Virus record (IMG/VR): IMGVR_UViG_3300003690_000034 | Span: 1-32,954 of that record | Direction: 5' to 3' (one strand) | Source of the DNA: a virus | Length of the DNA: 32,954 bases | Shown: one piece after another, positions 15,909 through 24,979 of the stretch | Position numbering within the stretch: the first letter of the stretch is position 1 | Layout: each line of letters opens with the position of its first letter | Notes under the pieces: model-generated | Seen by the model: the letters and a program-made list of their open reading frames with translations, nothing else | Told to the model about the DNA's origin: nothing | Databases searched by the model: none | Translations under genes and position numbers: made by a program

Positions 15909-15935
15909 AAGCCGGGAATTTTCCCGGCTTTTTTT
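15909..15935 (+). terminator. Intrinsic terminator before tape-measure module
   Basis: Perfect 10-bp stem AAGCCGGGAA / TTCCCGGCTT with a 2-base apex (effectively a 4-base loop after opening one pair) and seven T at 15929-15935. It separates the sheath/tube block from the tape-measure block. Confidence 0.95.
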
Positions 15936-15958
15936 GTTGGCTATTTAATGACTAATTA

Positions 15959-15973
15959 AACTATTTATAATAG
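15959..15973 (+). promoter_or_regulatory. AACTATTTATAATAG element after terminator
   Basis: AACTATTTATAATAG lies 24 bases after a strong terminator and before the next Shine-Dalgarno (GCAGGAG), so transcription plausibly restarts here. It contains TATAAT but has no clear -35. Nearly identical to 8329-8343. Confidence 0.45.
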
Positions 15974-15990
15974 TTGCAGGAGATTATAAT

Positions 15991-16413
15991 ATGTCTAATA
16001 AGCTAGTTCCTATAGTTATAGATTTAACTATCACAAAACAACAAGAATTAAATGAAAGTTTTTTAAGAATGTTTGGCGGCGCCATTAAGTGGATTCTTAA
16101 TGGTATGTTTGGCGAAGAAGCAGCTGCCATTGCCAAAACAATGAAAACAAAGGGTACATTACCCTTCATGCAAGAACAAAATGAAGAAGACGAAGAAGGT
16201 GAAGAAGAAAGCGAAGGGCCAAAACTTTTAGTAAGAGGTACAGAAGAAGAAATTGACTCATTTGTAAAAGTACTAGTTGGAGAAAAACAATATATTGAAA
16301 AATATTTAGAATATGGCATAGCCGATGAAAAGACACGAGATAAAAAATATCAACTAGATGGCGCAATTGAAAATTTTGAAAAAACTACAGGAATAATTTG
16401 GCCAGTTAAATAA
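15991..16413 (+). CDS. Unknown small acidic protein before tape measure
   Basis: 140 aa, GCAGGAG 8 bases before ATG. The N-terminal third is hydrophobic helix (ESFLRMFGGAIKWILNGMF, about 21-39), followed by an acidic linker of Glu/Asp (about 63-74) and a helical C-terminal half ending IIWPVK. No family recognised. First gene of the tape-measure transcript, which suggests a tail assembly or minor virion role. The hydrophobic stretch could be a membrane helix or an amphipathic surface helix. Confidence 0.65.
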   Translation: MSNKLVPIVIDLTITKQQELNESFLRMFGGAIKWILNGMFGEEAAAIAKTMKTKGTLPFMQEQNEEDEEGEEESEGPKLLVRGTEEEIDSFVKVLVGEKQYIEKYLEYGIADEKTRDKKYQLDGAIENFEKTTGIIWPVK

Positions 16414-16425
16414 GGTTTTTAATGA

Positions 16426-17310
16426 ATGATAATTACAAAAAAACAACTTCAAAGGATCATTAAAGAAGAACTACAAATAGTCCTAGAAAAGTGTCGTAAA
16501 GCAAAAAGTGGCGAAGCAAGCCTTTATATGGCTATTAAGCCGGGAAAAGCCATAAAGTTTGTGCACGGCAAAGAGGAAAAGACATTCAAGAAAGGAACAG
16601 ATCCAAATACAGGTGAGCCTATTCTGACTAAAAAAGTTGTCAAAACTGCTAAACCCGCAGGAAAAGGAGAAGTAGGCATTTGGGTTGCACAAAGTGCCAA
16701 AGGCAAGCTAGCAGTATGTGGCACTAGCAAAAACGACCAACAACAAGCAAAAAACTGGGCAGCTTGCCAGAGCACTGTTGTTTGTGATATTACTGGTCGC
16801 CAAGGCAGATTAGGTGATACAAGAGCAACACCATACGAAAAGCCCGATAATTTCTTTCTACAATTAAAACCCCTTCTTGATCAAACCTTAGCATCCATTA
16901 AAAATAAACCGGGCGATGCTACTGAAATTATAAATGTATTTAAAAATAGTTTATACGGCACATTAGGCACTAAATCTTTTAAAAAATATTTACAAGAAAC
17001 TTTTAAGAATTCAAAACTAAAACAGCTTATTAGAGAAGAGCTACAAATATTACTAGAAGCCAGACCAGATCGCTCGGCAATGGTTGATAGATATGCAGCA
17101 TCAGAGTTAGCATTTCAGGGTCAAATAGATAATAAACTTGACCAGCAAATAGACATTATCACAAGAGCCGCAGGAAGCGAAGAAGATGGCACCATAAAAA
17201 ATGCATACAATGAACTAATAAAGGCACTAAAAGCCTTTAAAGACGATCTTACCGCCACCGGCCTAGCGGCTGCCAAACAACAACTAAAAGGCATCAAATT
17301 TAAAGAATAG
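16426..17310 (+). CDS. Unknown protein with two IIREEL helices (probable fusion)
   Basis: 294 aa, weak TAAGG before ATG 16426. It opens with ITKKQLQRIIKEELQIVLEK (3-22); a close copy, KLKQLIREELQILLEA, is at 197-212. The motif normally sits at the N-terminus (as in the protein at 1668), so the internal copy suggests two ancestral proteins fused at about residue 195. Domain 1 (25-190) has four Cys and a basic middle; domain 2 (213-294) is helical. L-L-E/A at 209-212 fits the T4 prohead-protease L/I-x-E consensus. No function recognised; possibly a packaged internal protein. It is 15 bases before the tape measure gene. Confidence 0.65.
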   Translation: MIITKKQLQRIIKEELQIVLEKCRKAKSGEASLYMAIKPGKAIKFVHGKEEKTFKKGTDPNTGEPILTKKVVKTAKPAGKGEVGIWVAQSAKGKLAVCGTSKNDQQQAKNWAACQSTVVCDITGRQGRLGDTRATPYEKPDNFFLQLKPLLDQTLASIKNKPGDATEIINVFKNSLYGTLGTKSFKKYLQETFKNSKLKQLIREELQILLEARPDRSAMVDRYAASELAFQGQIDNKLDQQIDIITRAAGSEEDGTIKNAYNELIKALKAFKDDLTATGLAAAKQQLKGIKFKE

Positions 17311-17325
17311 GAAATTAATTAATAA

Positions 17326-20067
17326 ATGGCCAATATAACTGATGAACAAATTAAAGCAATTCTTGATTTAGAGGGCTTAGACGAAAAAGCCATTCAAAAG
17401 AAAATCACGGCCATAAAAGTCACAATTGGATCCTGGAGCGACGCCGTTGATGGTTTAGATGCAAAAACAAAATTACTTCTTACCACAATGAGCGACGATT
17501 CTTGGGTTAAGGCCTGGACAGAATCTTTAGAGAAACAAATATACGCAAAAGAAGTTTTAGGAGAAATAAGTGGTGAATTAGAAAAACAACAATATGTACG
17601 CGATCAAGCTATAGACACATTACAGCAAGAATTAGATACTTTAATTAAAACTCAAAAACAAAGGCAACAGGCAGTAAATACACAAAAAGAGCTTGTTGAG
17701 GGATTGGAAGCTCAAGGTGGTGAGTCCGATAAGGTAAACGCAGCCAAAGAAAAATTAATCAAACTTCAAAAAAGCTTAAAAACGGCAAATGAAGATACCT
17801 CTAAAGAAGATATAAAAACACTAGCTCTTAAGCTTAGACAATTGAAAGCCCAAAGCGATTTAGCCGATAGAGCTGAAGACATGATAGGCACGATTACAGG
17901 CATTGGCGATCAATGGAAAAGAAGTTTTATTGGCGCCATAGTAGAGTCTGGAGCAGCTGTAGAAGGATTTGGTGCAAAAATATCTGCCATAGGTACAGGG
18001 CTAGCAGAGGGATTTGCGAAAGCAATGACGCCAATGAATTTGTTTATGTCTGGTATACAAAAAATCATTGAAGTAACAATTGGTATGGTATTTGAGTTTG
18101 ACGAAGCAGAAAAAGAATTCAGACAAATACAAGGTGTCGGAGAAGAGTGGGATACATCAATAAGACACTTACACATGGTCAATAAAGAATATACATTGTC
18201 AGTCAAAGATAATGCTGAAGCTTTAGAAGCTGTAAGAAGCGGCATGACAACTCTTAGAACAAGAACACAAGAGTCAGCAACGTCAATAGCTGAGTTTATA
18301 GGGCCACTTAGAAATATAGGCATATCAGCCAAATTGGCCACTGAGGGAATGGATACGCTAATAAACACCCTAGGCCAAACACAGCCAGAAGCAGAAGCAA
18401 CAACACATAGGATAATATCTCTTGCACTTGCAATAGGAAGGCCGCCTGCAGAAATGATTAAAGAATTTAATGCGGCAATGCCAAAATTGGCAGTGCACGG
18501 CAAGAATGCTGAAAAGGTATTTAAAGGCATGCAAGCAACTGCTGCAGCAGTAGGTGTAGAAATGAGCCGACTTCTTGAGATTGCCGAAGGATTTGATACA
18601 TTTGAAGATGCAGGAAGAAAAGTGGGCTCATTAAATGCCGTTTTAGGCGGCGCATTTTTTAATAGTATGGAAATGCTAAAAGCCACCAACCCCGAAGAAA
18701 GAATTAAGTTAATGATGGAAGGATTTCAAGCTTCAGGAAAAAGTTTTGAACAATTAAGCTATTTCCAGCAAAAAGCAGTTGCTGCAGCAATGGGACTTAA
18801 AAATGTTGGGGAAGCAACCAGAATGCTTTCTGGCACAGCACTTCAAGCTGTTGAGGCAATGAAGAAAAAAGCAAAAGCGGACGAAGACGAAGCAAAAGCG
18901 CAAAAATTACACGAACAAACAATGAAAGATAATGTCAAATTGCAAAAAGAAATGATGGAAGGAATGAAAGAGTTTGGCCAAGCCGCTGCACCAGTTTTAG
19001 ATATAATCAGAGATCTCTTTAAAATTTTGAAGCCGTTTTTAATGATCATTGGAGCCGTCACAGGCGTCCTTGGCGACCTTGTAGCTGCTTTCACCCAACT
19101 CACTGCTCCAGTGGAGAAAGCGGCAGAAGCCGTTGGCGCACTTGACACCCTCTGGGCCAACTTCAGGAAGAGGCTCGAAGACGTACCAGACTGGGCTGTA
19201 TGGGTTGTTGGCATTGCTGCCATCACTGTAGGCCTTTATGCATTGGCTGTGGGTTTTGCAGTCATGTCCGCTCCAATGATTGCAATAACTTTGGCAGTTA
19301 TAGCGTTCGGCGCCGCCATTCTAGCAGCTATACATTCTCCTCCACTATATATTGGAATAGGTTTATTAGCTATCGAAATCATCGCTCTTGCTGCAGCATT
19401 GTTTCCATTAGCCCTAGGTATGGCTTCAGCTGCCGTAGGCGCTTTTGCATTGGGCTTAAGCTTATTTACTTTAGCTCTTGGCTTTGGCGCTCTTGCCGTC
19501 TCCTTAGCGTTTATTAAAACAGATGATTTAGTTGCACTTGGAAACATTTTTCAAGGCTTAGGAAATTTTGCAGCTGAAGGAGCAGTAAAAATTAGTAATT
19601 TACCTGGTGTAATTAAATCAATTGTTAAAGGATTAGACGATTTAGATATTGACAAACTAGATAGGCTTGCAGAGTCGCTGTGGACTCTATCTAATGCCGC
19701 CATGGCACTAAAAGCCGTTGGCACAATAGGTTTCGGCGCTGAAGGAACAATTGGCGCCAAAGCCCTAGTTGGTGCGCATACAAAAACTGCAGAAGAAATA
19801 ACTGGTCGCGTTGCATCGGCAGCAGAAATTCGCGAACAAACAAGAATACTAACAACAGCAACTATATCAGCAAAAGAATCAACAAAAATAATGAAGGAAA
19901 CAGGAGTAGGAGCAGCAACAGCAACAGCAACAGCACCTATAAAAGTAGAAATGCCAAAAGGTGTTTTAGTTACGCGGGATATTGTTGTTGATCTGGGTAG
20001 TGAATTTGATTTTGTGTTTGAAAGGAAAGTAAAAAAACTAGTAGAAGAGAAGTTAAATGAAAAATAG
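17326..20067 (+). CDS. Tail tape measure protein
   Basis: 913 aa (T4 gp29 is 590). Residues about 60-185 are coiled coil (LEKQQYVRDQAIDTLQQELD and onward). The middle (about 190-560) is Ala/Gly-rich helical repeats including KISAIGTGLAEGFAKAMTP and several GM..L segments. Residues about 621-735 (19190-19520) hold a run of hydrophobic helices, the classic membrane-active region of tape measures that may help DNA enter the host. The tail is helical with a TATATA run. Length, composition and placement after tube and chaperone-like genes support the call. Starts 15 bases after the previous stop. Confidence 0.88.
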   Translation: MANITDEQIKAILDLEGLDEKAIQKKITAIKVTIGSWSDAVDGLDAKTKLLLTTMSDDSWVKAWTESLEKQIYAKEVLGEISGELEKQQYVRDQAIDTLQQELDTLIKTQKQRQQAVNTQKELVEGLEAQGGESDKVNAAKEKLIKLQKSLKTANEDTSKEDIKTLALKLRQLKAQSDLADRAEDMIGTITGIGDQWKRSFIGAIVESGAAVEGFGAKISAIGTGLAEGFAKAMTPMNLFMSGIQKIIEVTIGMVFEFDEAEKEFRQIQGVGEEWDTSIRHLHMVNKEYTLSVKDNAEALEAVRSGMTTLRTRTQESATSIAEFIGPLRNIGISAKLATEGMDTLINTLGQTQPEAEATTHRIISLALAIGRPPAEMIKEFNAAMPKLAVHGKNAEKVFKGMQATAAAVGVEMSRLLEIAEGFDTFEDAGRKVGSLNAVLGGAFFNSMEMLKATNPEERIKLMMEGFQASGKSFEQLSYFQQKAVAAAMGLKNVGEATRMLSGTALQAVEAMKKKAKADEDEAKAQKLHEQTMKDNVKLQKEMMEGMKEFGQAAAPVLDIIRDLFKILKPFLMIIGAVTGVLGDLVAAFTQLTAPVEKAAEAVGALDTLWANFRKRLEDVPDWAVWVVGIAAITVGLYALAVGFAVMSAPMIAITLAVIAFGAAILAAIHSPPLYIGIGLLAIEIIALAAALFPLALGMASAAVGAFALGLSLFTLALGFGALAVSLAFIKTDDLVALGNIFQGLGNFAAEGAVKISNLPGVIKSIVKGLDDLDIDKLDRLAESLWTLSNAAMALKAVGTIGFGAEGTIGAKALVGAHTKTAEEITGRVASAAEIREQTRILTTATISAKESTKIMKETGVGAATATATAPIKVEMPKGVLVTRDIVVDLGSEFDFVFERKVKKLVEEKLNEK

Positions 20068-20112
20068 GTATAATTACTAGTACAGAAGAAGGCCTTAAGG
20101 AGTGTTTAGTAG

Positions 20113-20982
20113 ATGTCTATAGCAGATTTTATTCGTGATAAAAGTGGCGCACCTATCGAAGAGTCTGATCCGGAAGGCCCCGAAAAGCATGCTGATGCCA
20201 CTGATCTTATAAAAAATAGTGGCCCTGTAGGAAAAATTGTTTTTCAACCCATTTTTGGCGATCAAACTTTTAAAAGTTTTAATACAAAAATTGAGTTTAA
20301 AGCCTTTATTAAGACATTTAGAGATGAACATAAAACAAAATGGGACATGAGCGAGTTATTTGTAGGTACTGGAAAAGGTATAACTCATCGACAAGGACGA
20401 CAAAATAGAACACTTACTTTTAGTTTTGATGTGCCATCACATAGTCTTCACGAAGCGCGAATAAACTTAAAGAACTTAACTACATTAGTACAGATGATGT
20501 ATCCAACAAGAAATTGGACTGGGGATATGACATCTAGAAACGCAAAAGACGGAATGGTACAATGGAAAATTGATTTTGCAAATTTAATAAATAATTATAC
20601 TTGTATAGTAGAAACATTTGCTGTTGTACCCGATTTTAACGCAGGAGTGTACTATGTAGGAAATACAACTATGTTACCAAAATTATATACAGTAGATGTA
20701 ACTGCTGAGTATAATCCACCAAATCCCAACCTTTTCAACAAGTTGACGGAAGAAGGTACGATAACTTTTAATCACGGTGATCGTAGTAGGCCAACATATC
20801 CATACGGAGTTGGAAGTTATATGGCATCAACAACACCCAAAACTCAAATTGAACCAAGCCTAAAATCTGACACTATTCCAAGTCAAGAAGATGAACCTTT
20901 TGACCAAAGCTTGGGTCAGGGCCACCTCGGCACTGAACCTAAAGCACCGACCTCGTTGAATTTCTTCAAAGGATTCCGCTAG
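20113..20982 (+). CDS. Baseplate / tube-initiator-like protein
   Basis: 289 aa, TTAAGGAG 11 bases upstream. Central region: TKWDMSELFVGTGKGITHRQ (about 76-95), then RTLTFSFDVPSHSLHEARIN (about 99-118), LTTLVQMMYPTRNW, and WKIDFANLINNYTCIVETFAV. The order 'W-M-ELFVG, R-L-FSFDVPS-S--EA--NL, L---MYP, -I-FANLI' recalls baseplate proteins that connect hub and tube in contractile systems (role comparable to T4 gp48/gp54). The C-terminal 45 residues are Pro/Ser/Thr-rich and unstructured. Which T4 gene it replaces is uncertain. Confidence 0.55.
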   Translation: MSIADFIRDKSGAPIEESDPEGPEKHADATDLIKNSGPVGKIVFQPIFGDQTFKSFNTKIEFKAFIKTFRDEHKTKWDMSELFVGTGKGITHRQGRQNRTLTFSFDVPSHSLHEARINLKNLTTLVQMMYPTRNWTGDMTSRNAKDGMVQWKIDFANLINNYTCIVETFAVVPDFNAGVYYVGNTTMLPKLYTVDVTAEYNPPNPNLFNKLTEEGTITFNHGDRSRPTYPYGVGSYMASTTPKTQIEPSLKSDTIPSQEDEPFDQSLGQGHLGTEPKAPTSLNFFKGFR

Positions 20983-21043
20983 CCGCCACCCAACATGAGC
21001 TTTGAAATAAAGTGATTAATAAATAAGGAGATTAAAAAAATAA

Positions 21044-21397
21044 ATGCCTAAAAGAGAATCATTAAGATACGGCAGGAGACCAATGATTAAAAATGTATAT
21101 CCTCAATATTCACGCTTTTTAGATCGAAGGGGTCGTCTTTATATTGAGCAATATGCTACACCAACGCTAAAAAAAATTAATTATTATGATTTAGATCATT
21201 TAAGTGTAACTTCTCACATATGGACAATAGGAGACAGGTTTTATAAGTTAGCTCATCATTATTATGGCAATAGCACAGTATGGTGGATAATTGCCCATTT
21301 AAATCAAAAACCTACAGAAGCGCACTGCAAATTAGGAGATACCATTCAAATATATACGCCATTACAAGAGGTTTTAACTTATCTGGGAGTTTATTAA
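21044..21397 (+). CDS. 53: Baseplate wedge protein, gp53 / LysM-like
   Basis: 117 aa. The sequence HIWTIGDRFYKLAHHYYGNS (about 58-77), then VWWIIAHLNQKPTEAHCKLG and DTIQIYTPL, has the LysM-type pattern seen in gp53-like wedge proteins (W-x-x-G-D-R--KLA--YYG, WW-IA--N--PTE---K-GD-I-I). In T4 gp53 joins wedges to the hub. It is followed after 3 bases by the large baseplate gene, so the two are coupled. Confidence 0.8.
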   Translation: MPKRESLRYGRRPMIKNVYPQYSRFLDRRGRLYIEQYATPTLKKINYYDLDHLSVTSHIWTIGDRFYKLAHHYYGNSTVWWIIAHLNQKPTEAHCKLGDTIQIYTPLQEVLTYLGVY

Positions 21398-21400
21398 ACT

Positions 21401-24400
21401 ATGGCAAAACTTGATTTAAAAATGCAGTTTAATGACCAATGTTTTTTGGTCACTAATCCAGGTATTGTACATAAGGCAATTAAATTGCCCCGCCGCGCTA
21501 CTGCTCGTGGGTCTGTTGTAGAAGAATTTGTATTTTATACTGCTGCTAATGTAAGGTCTGAGGATGTAACAGAAAATATCGTTCCAACGGATAATGCGCA
21601 CATATTTCAAAACTATTTTGAAAACTATTTTAAATCTTCACAACGCCGGGGCCTAAATATGGCTCCCCCCGCAGATTTTACAATATTTAAAAGCTATCCT
21701 GCTAAAAAACAAGGAGGAAAACAAGTAGATGTTAAGCTTCCAATTAATGCAGATTTTCAAAACTTAACATATAGCGACACCATGTCGGGAATTAAGACTA
21801 ATTCGCACATAGAAGGATTTTCAGGTACTGGTCTCGGTCATGCGCAAGTGGTAAACTTTTCTATTGATTTTAACGGTAAAGATTTTGCCACTGCTGATAT
21901 AGCAGATTGTCGTATTGATTTAGAATTAGACAGTCTACAAGCATTAATGAGATATACGCGAATGAAAGGTACAGACGGAGAAACTTACCTTGTTAGTATA
22001 AGTGATTTAATACGTCTACCTTTAAAGGAGAAGGATAGTGCCGCAGATCCATGGGCATCCCTTAAAGAAAATATTGGAGGCCTATTGCAAGGTGACAAAG
22101 CAACGTCAGCTGATATTAGAAAGGTAGTTGGAGATTCAAAGCTTGGCGAGGAAGCTGCAGAAGCATTAGCTAGTTCCTATAATGAATCTAAAGGCCTACA
22201 GGGCGAGTACGGAGGCCTCGCCAATTTTCCGGGTGTCGATGGTATTTTGGATACCTACGGCACCTCCGGGTTTAAAAGCGCGGTTCCAGAATCAACTCAG
22301 AATGAAATAAAACGTCATTTCCTCGCCCTAGAGCAACAAAAACAACTAGGGCGCCTAGGCCTTAGTTGTCCAGCTGGACCGGACGACAGTTTGAACAAGC
22401 AAAAAGCGGCCAATTCTGGTTTTTATCAAATAAAAGTTGAATGGGGATATACAGAAGATTCGGAAGGTAAAGATATATGGGCGAACCCAGGTGCATATAA
22501 AGCACTAAGAAGTGCTCTGTATTTAACTTTATATTCACATGAAATTGATTATACAGCTGAAGGAGCAATATTGTTAAAATTAAAATATATTGGACACGTA
22601 CAAAACGTTTTAGACTCTGTGCAATCTAACATACTCAAATTAACTGAGGAAGAAAACCAGGCATTATCTGCCATGCATCAAATGCAAAAAATATTTGGCG
22701 ACTTAGGCGCGCAAGTTTCAGGAAAAGATTTTAACAATATTAGCTTTAAAGCTCGCAGAGCGGCGTCCTTGCTTGCAGGGATACCGGGTATCCACAGTGA
22801 CCCCGGCAAGAAAAAAGGTATTATGCCTACACAGTTCGCACTTTTGAAACCATTATGGAAACACCACAAGGGAGAAAGTGGTTGGCATAGCGGCGATACA
22901 GAGAACGTATTTAATATTCCTGATAGAATTCAAGATGCTAGTTATTGGAGCGGCTTAGCTAGTTTTATGAAAAGTTCTATTGATCAATTTTTAAGTATAA
23001 CTCGCCAAAGGCGATATGGTAAATTATATGATTTATTATTAAACGAACAAAGAATTTATACGTTAGATGTTCCTTACAATTACATAGGCTTTGATGAAAA
23101 TTTAATGGCCCTTATAGGGCCTGGAGGTACAATCAGCGAGACGATGGAGATACTCGACCGTTTTGGCGCGAATAATGAAGAAAGCAAAAAGCTAGTAGCA
23201 AGGAAAATTTCCGAGCAGCTCTCGAAGCAACAATACGCAAGGGCACATGCTGGAAGCGGTGCCAAAGGCGCGTTGCCAGCGCCGATAACAGATATAGAGG
23301 TTCCCTACTTTACCGCAGCCGAAGGTGAATATGCATCTGCAATGGATTTATTAAACTCAGTTAGAGTAGTTGAAGGTTCAGAAGAATATAGTTTCACCAA
23401 CACCGAAGTATTTGCGCAAGCGGCGGCGGATATCGGTGCATCAATTAAGAAATCTCGTCAAGAACTAGAAGCAAATAGTAAGACCCCAAAACCGAAGCCA
23501 GACGAACAGTCCGCAGAGTGGTGGGAGGGGGCCGCTCTTGATGTTTTTAAAGAAGATAGCCAACTAGGAAATAAAAGAAGAATTTATTTTACAACCATTG
23601 GTCATGTTTTTGAATGCATATGCCAAATAATTGGATTTAGATCAATGTCGACGCCATACAACGTTGGAGGTGGTTTAAATGTTAGAATTATATTTGGCCC
23701 TCTTGAAACGACTGGCATTTTTAGACAAGATGGCATAGACAAGACAAAAGAAATGACAAATTTTGAAATAGAAAATATTGGTGATATACCAATTGCATTG
23801 ACACTATTACAAGAATTCTGGAAGGAAAAAATTATTGGGAGAGGACGAGAAGTATATACATTAGATGAATTTATTAGAGATTTTACAAATTATTTTTTAG
23901 CGGTTGCTTTAGGAAAAGAGTGTAATATTTATAATGGAACTCGTACAAATAAAATAAGTGTAGATTATATACAAAGCAATTATCCAGCCAAAGCCTCTAA
24001 AAAAGTCATCGACGCCACCAAACAGGGCGAGAAGGAAATTAAAGAGAGAACGCCAACAGAAGAACTTAGTTGGCCAGCTCCATGGAAACGCGCAATCACC
24101 AAATCAAACTTGAAAAATGTATTCAAGGAATCGCGCCTTGAAAGATCTGATAATTCTACAGCTACAGATGATGTTATAACATATGTTATTGTTCGCGCTC
24201 GTAGCGATTCATTACCATATCTTAATCCTAGTGATTTATTTGGAAAAAATCCTAAAATAAAATTACCTGTTATAAGCCCTCCTAAGCGTGCTGATAATGC
24301 TAGTGGCAAAGTACGTAAATTAAAATTTAAAAGAGCAGAGCAAAAGTTTGTACGAGAGGCACGCCTTACTATAGACAGTAATTTACATAGCAATTATATA

Positions 24401-24910
24401 CGAGATATATATAATTGTGATGTTGAAATTCTTGGTATTCCTACGTTTCGTCCTGGAGCTATAGTATATATAGATCCAGTAATGCCTGTGGGTAAATATG
24501 CAGACGATCCTATAGTTAATATAAATATGATAAATAATGTTCTTGGAATGGGAGGTTTTTATAATATTATAAAAGTTAGACACACATTAGTTAGAGGTAA
24601 AAAAGTAGCATACACTACAGAGCTTGAAGGAATTTGGAATTCTTTTGGTGGCTGTAAACCTAAACCAATACGCCCGCTGAACCCCGCCGTACAAGAGCGC
24701 CTAATGTCCGAGGCGGAAAGCAAACGACTGACGGCCGAAAACGCAGAAGGATTTAAAAATGCTGGCAACGATCCCCCCGGATGGGCCGAGGAGGCCGCCG
24801 CCGCTGCAGCGGAGGTCTACGAAGGCGCAAAGAAGGGCGTGGCAGCTGGATTCGATGAAGTGCTCCCGGACAAAGGCACCTGGTTCGGCATCTTTGACCC
24901 CTTAGATTAG
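21401..24910 (+). CDS. Large baseplate (hub-region) structural protein
   Basis: 1169 aa, no strong ribosome site, so coupled to the gp53-like gene. N-terminal AKLDLKMQFNDQCFLVTNP; about 130-200 includes INADFQNLTYSDTMSGIKTN and VVNFSIDFNGKDFATADIAD. The C-terminal part (about 930-1090) includes FRPGAIVYIDPVMPVG and GMGGFYNIIKVRHTLVRGKK, then TTELEGIWNSFGG, a pattern of tail hub proteins (gp27/gpD-like beta barrel, where a G-Y-V--V-H----- segment ends the domain). No lysozyme motif seen. Three GC-rich patches: about 22190-22420, 23100-23300 and 24660-24905 (70% GC in 24781-24840 against 28% in 24541-24600, by hand). The last patch encodes an Ala/Glu-rich tail. Exact T4 equivalent unknown. Confidence 0.65.
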   Translation: MAKLDLKMQFNDQCFLVTNPGIVHKAIKLPRRATARGSVVEEFVFYTAANVRSEDVTENIVPTDNAHIFQNYFENYFKSSQRRGLNMAPPADFTIFKSYPAKKQGGKQVDVKLPINADFQNLTYSDTMSGIKTNSHIEGFSGTGLGHAQVVNFSIDFNGKDFATADIADCRIDLELDSLQALMRYTRMKGTDGETYLVSISDLIRLPLKEKDSAADPWASLKENIGGLLQGDKATSADIRKVVGDSKLGEEAAEALASSYNESKGLQGEYGGLANFPGVDGILDTYGTSGFKSAVPESTQNEIKRHFLALEQQKQLGRLGLSCPAGPDDSLNKQKAANSGFYQIKVEWGYTEDSEGKDIWANPGAYKALRSALYLTLYSHEIDYTAEGAILLKLKYIGHVQNVLDSVQSNILKLTEEENQALSAMHQMQKIFGDLGAQVSGKDFNNISFKARRAASLLAGIPGIHSDPGKKKGIMPTQFALLKPLWKHHKGESGWHSGDTENVFNIPDRIQDASYWSGLASFMKSSIDQFLSITRQRRYGKLYDLLLNEQRIYTLDVPYNYIGFDENLMALIGPGGTISETMEILDRFGANNEESKKLVARKISEQLSKQQYARAHAGSGAKGALPAPITDIEVPYFTAAEGEYASAMDLLNSVRVVEGSEEYSFTNTEVFAQAAADIGASIKKSRQELEANSKTPKPKPDEQSAEWWEGAALDVFKEDSQLGNKRRIYFTTIGHVFECICQIIGFRSMSTPYNVGGGLNVRIIFGPLETTGIFRQDGIDKTKEMTNFEIENIGDIPIALTLLQEFWKEKIIGRGREVYTLDEFIRDFTNYFLAVALGKECNIYNGTRTNKISVDYIQSNYPAKASKKVIDATKQGEKEIKERTPTEELSWPAPWKRAITKSNLKNVFKESRLERSDNSTATDDVITYVIVRARSDSLPYLNPSDLFGKNPKIKLPVISPPKRADNASGKVRKLKFKRAEQKFVREARLTIDSNLHSNYIRDIYNCDVEILGIPTFRPGAIVYIDPVMPVGKYADDPIVNINMINNVLGMGGFYNIIKVRHTLVRGKKVAYTTELEGIWNSFGGCKPKPIRPLNPAVQERLMSEAESKRLTAENAEGFKNAGNDPPGWAEEAAAAAAEVYEGAKKGVAAGFDEVLPDKGTWFGIFDPLD

Positions 24911-24923
24911 AGCTTCCTAAGAA

Positions 24924-24958
24924 ATAGTAAATATTTTTTTGTGAGCGATATTTACTAT
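24924..24958. promoter_or_regulatory. 11-bp perfect inverted repeat upstream of 429-aa gene
   Basis: ATAGTAAATAT (24924-24934) and ATATTTACTAT (24948-24958) separated by 13 bases that include six T. The right arm continues as ATAAAAGAAGG, aligning with the ACTATTTA element at 27472. The T run lies in the loop, so it is not a normal terminator; an operator, or two facing copies of the recurrent element, is more likely. Confidence 0.45.
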
Positions 24959-24979
24959 AAAAGAAGGATTTTATGAACG

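Noticed and set aside
17910-18689. Minus-strand 259-codon open frame opposite the tape measure gene
   Set aside because: It lies wholly inside a well-supported + strand gene, has no ribosome site, and reads as a Ser/Ala/Ile-rich mirror of the tape-measure codons. The same holds for the other minus-strand frames (e.g. 11455-11886, 12263-12691, 23980-24393, 32295-32714).
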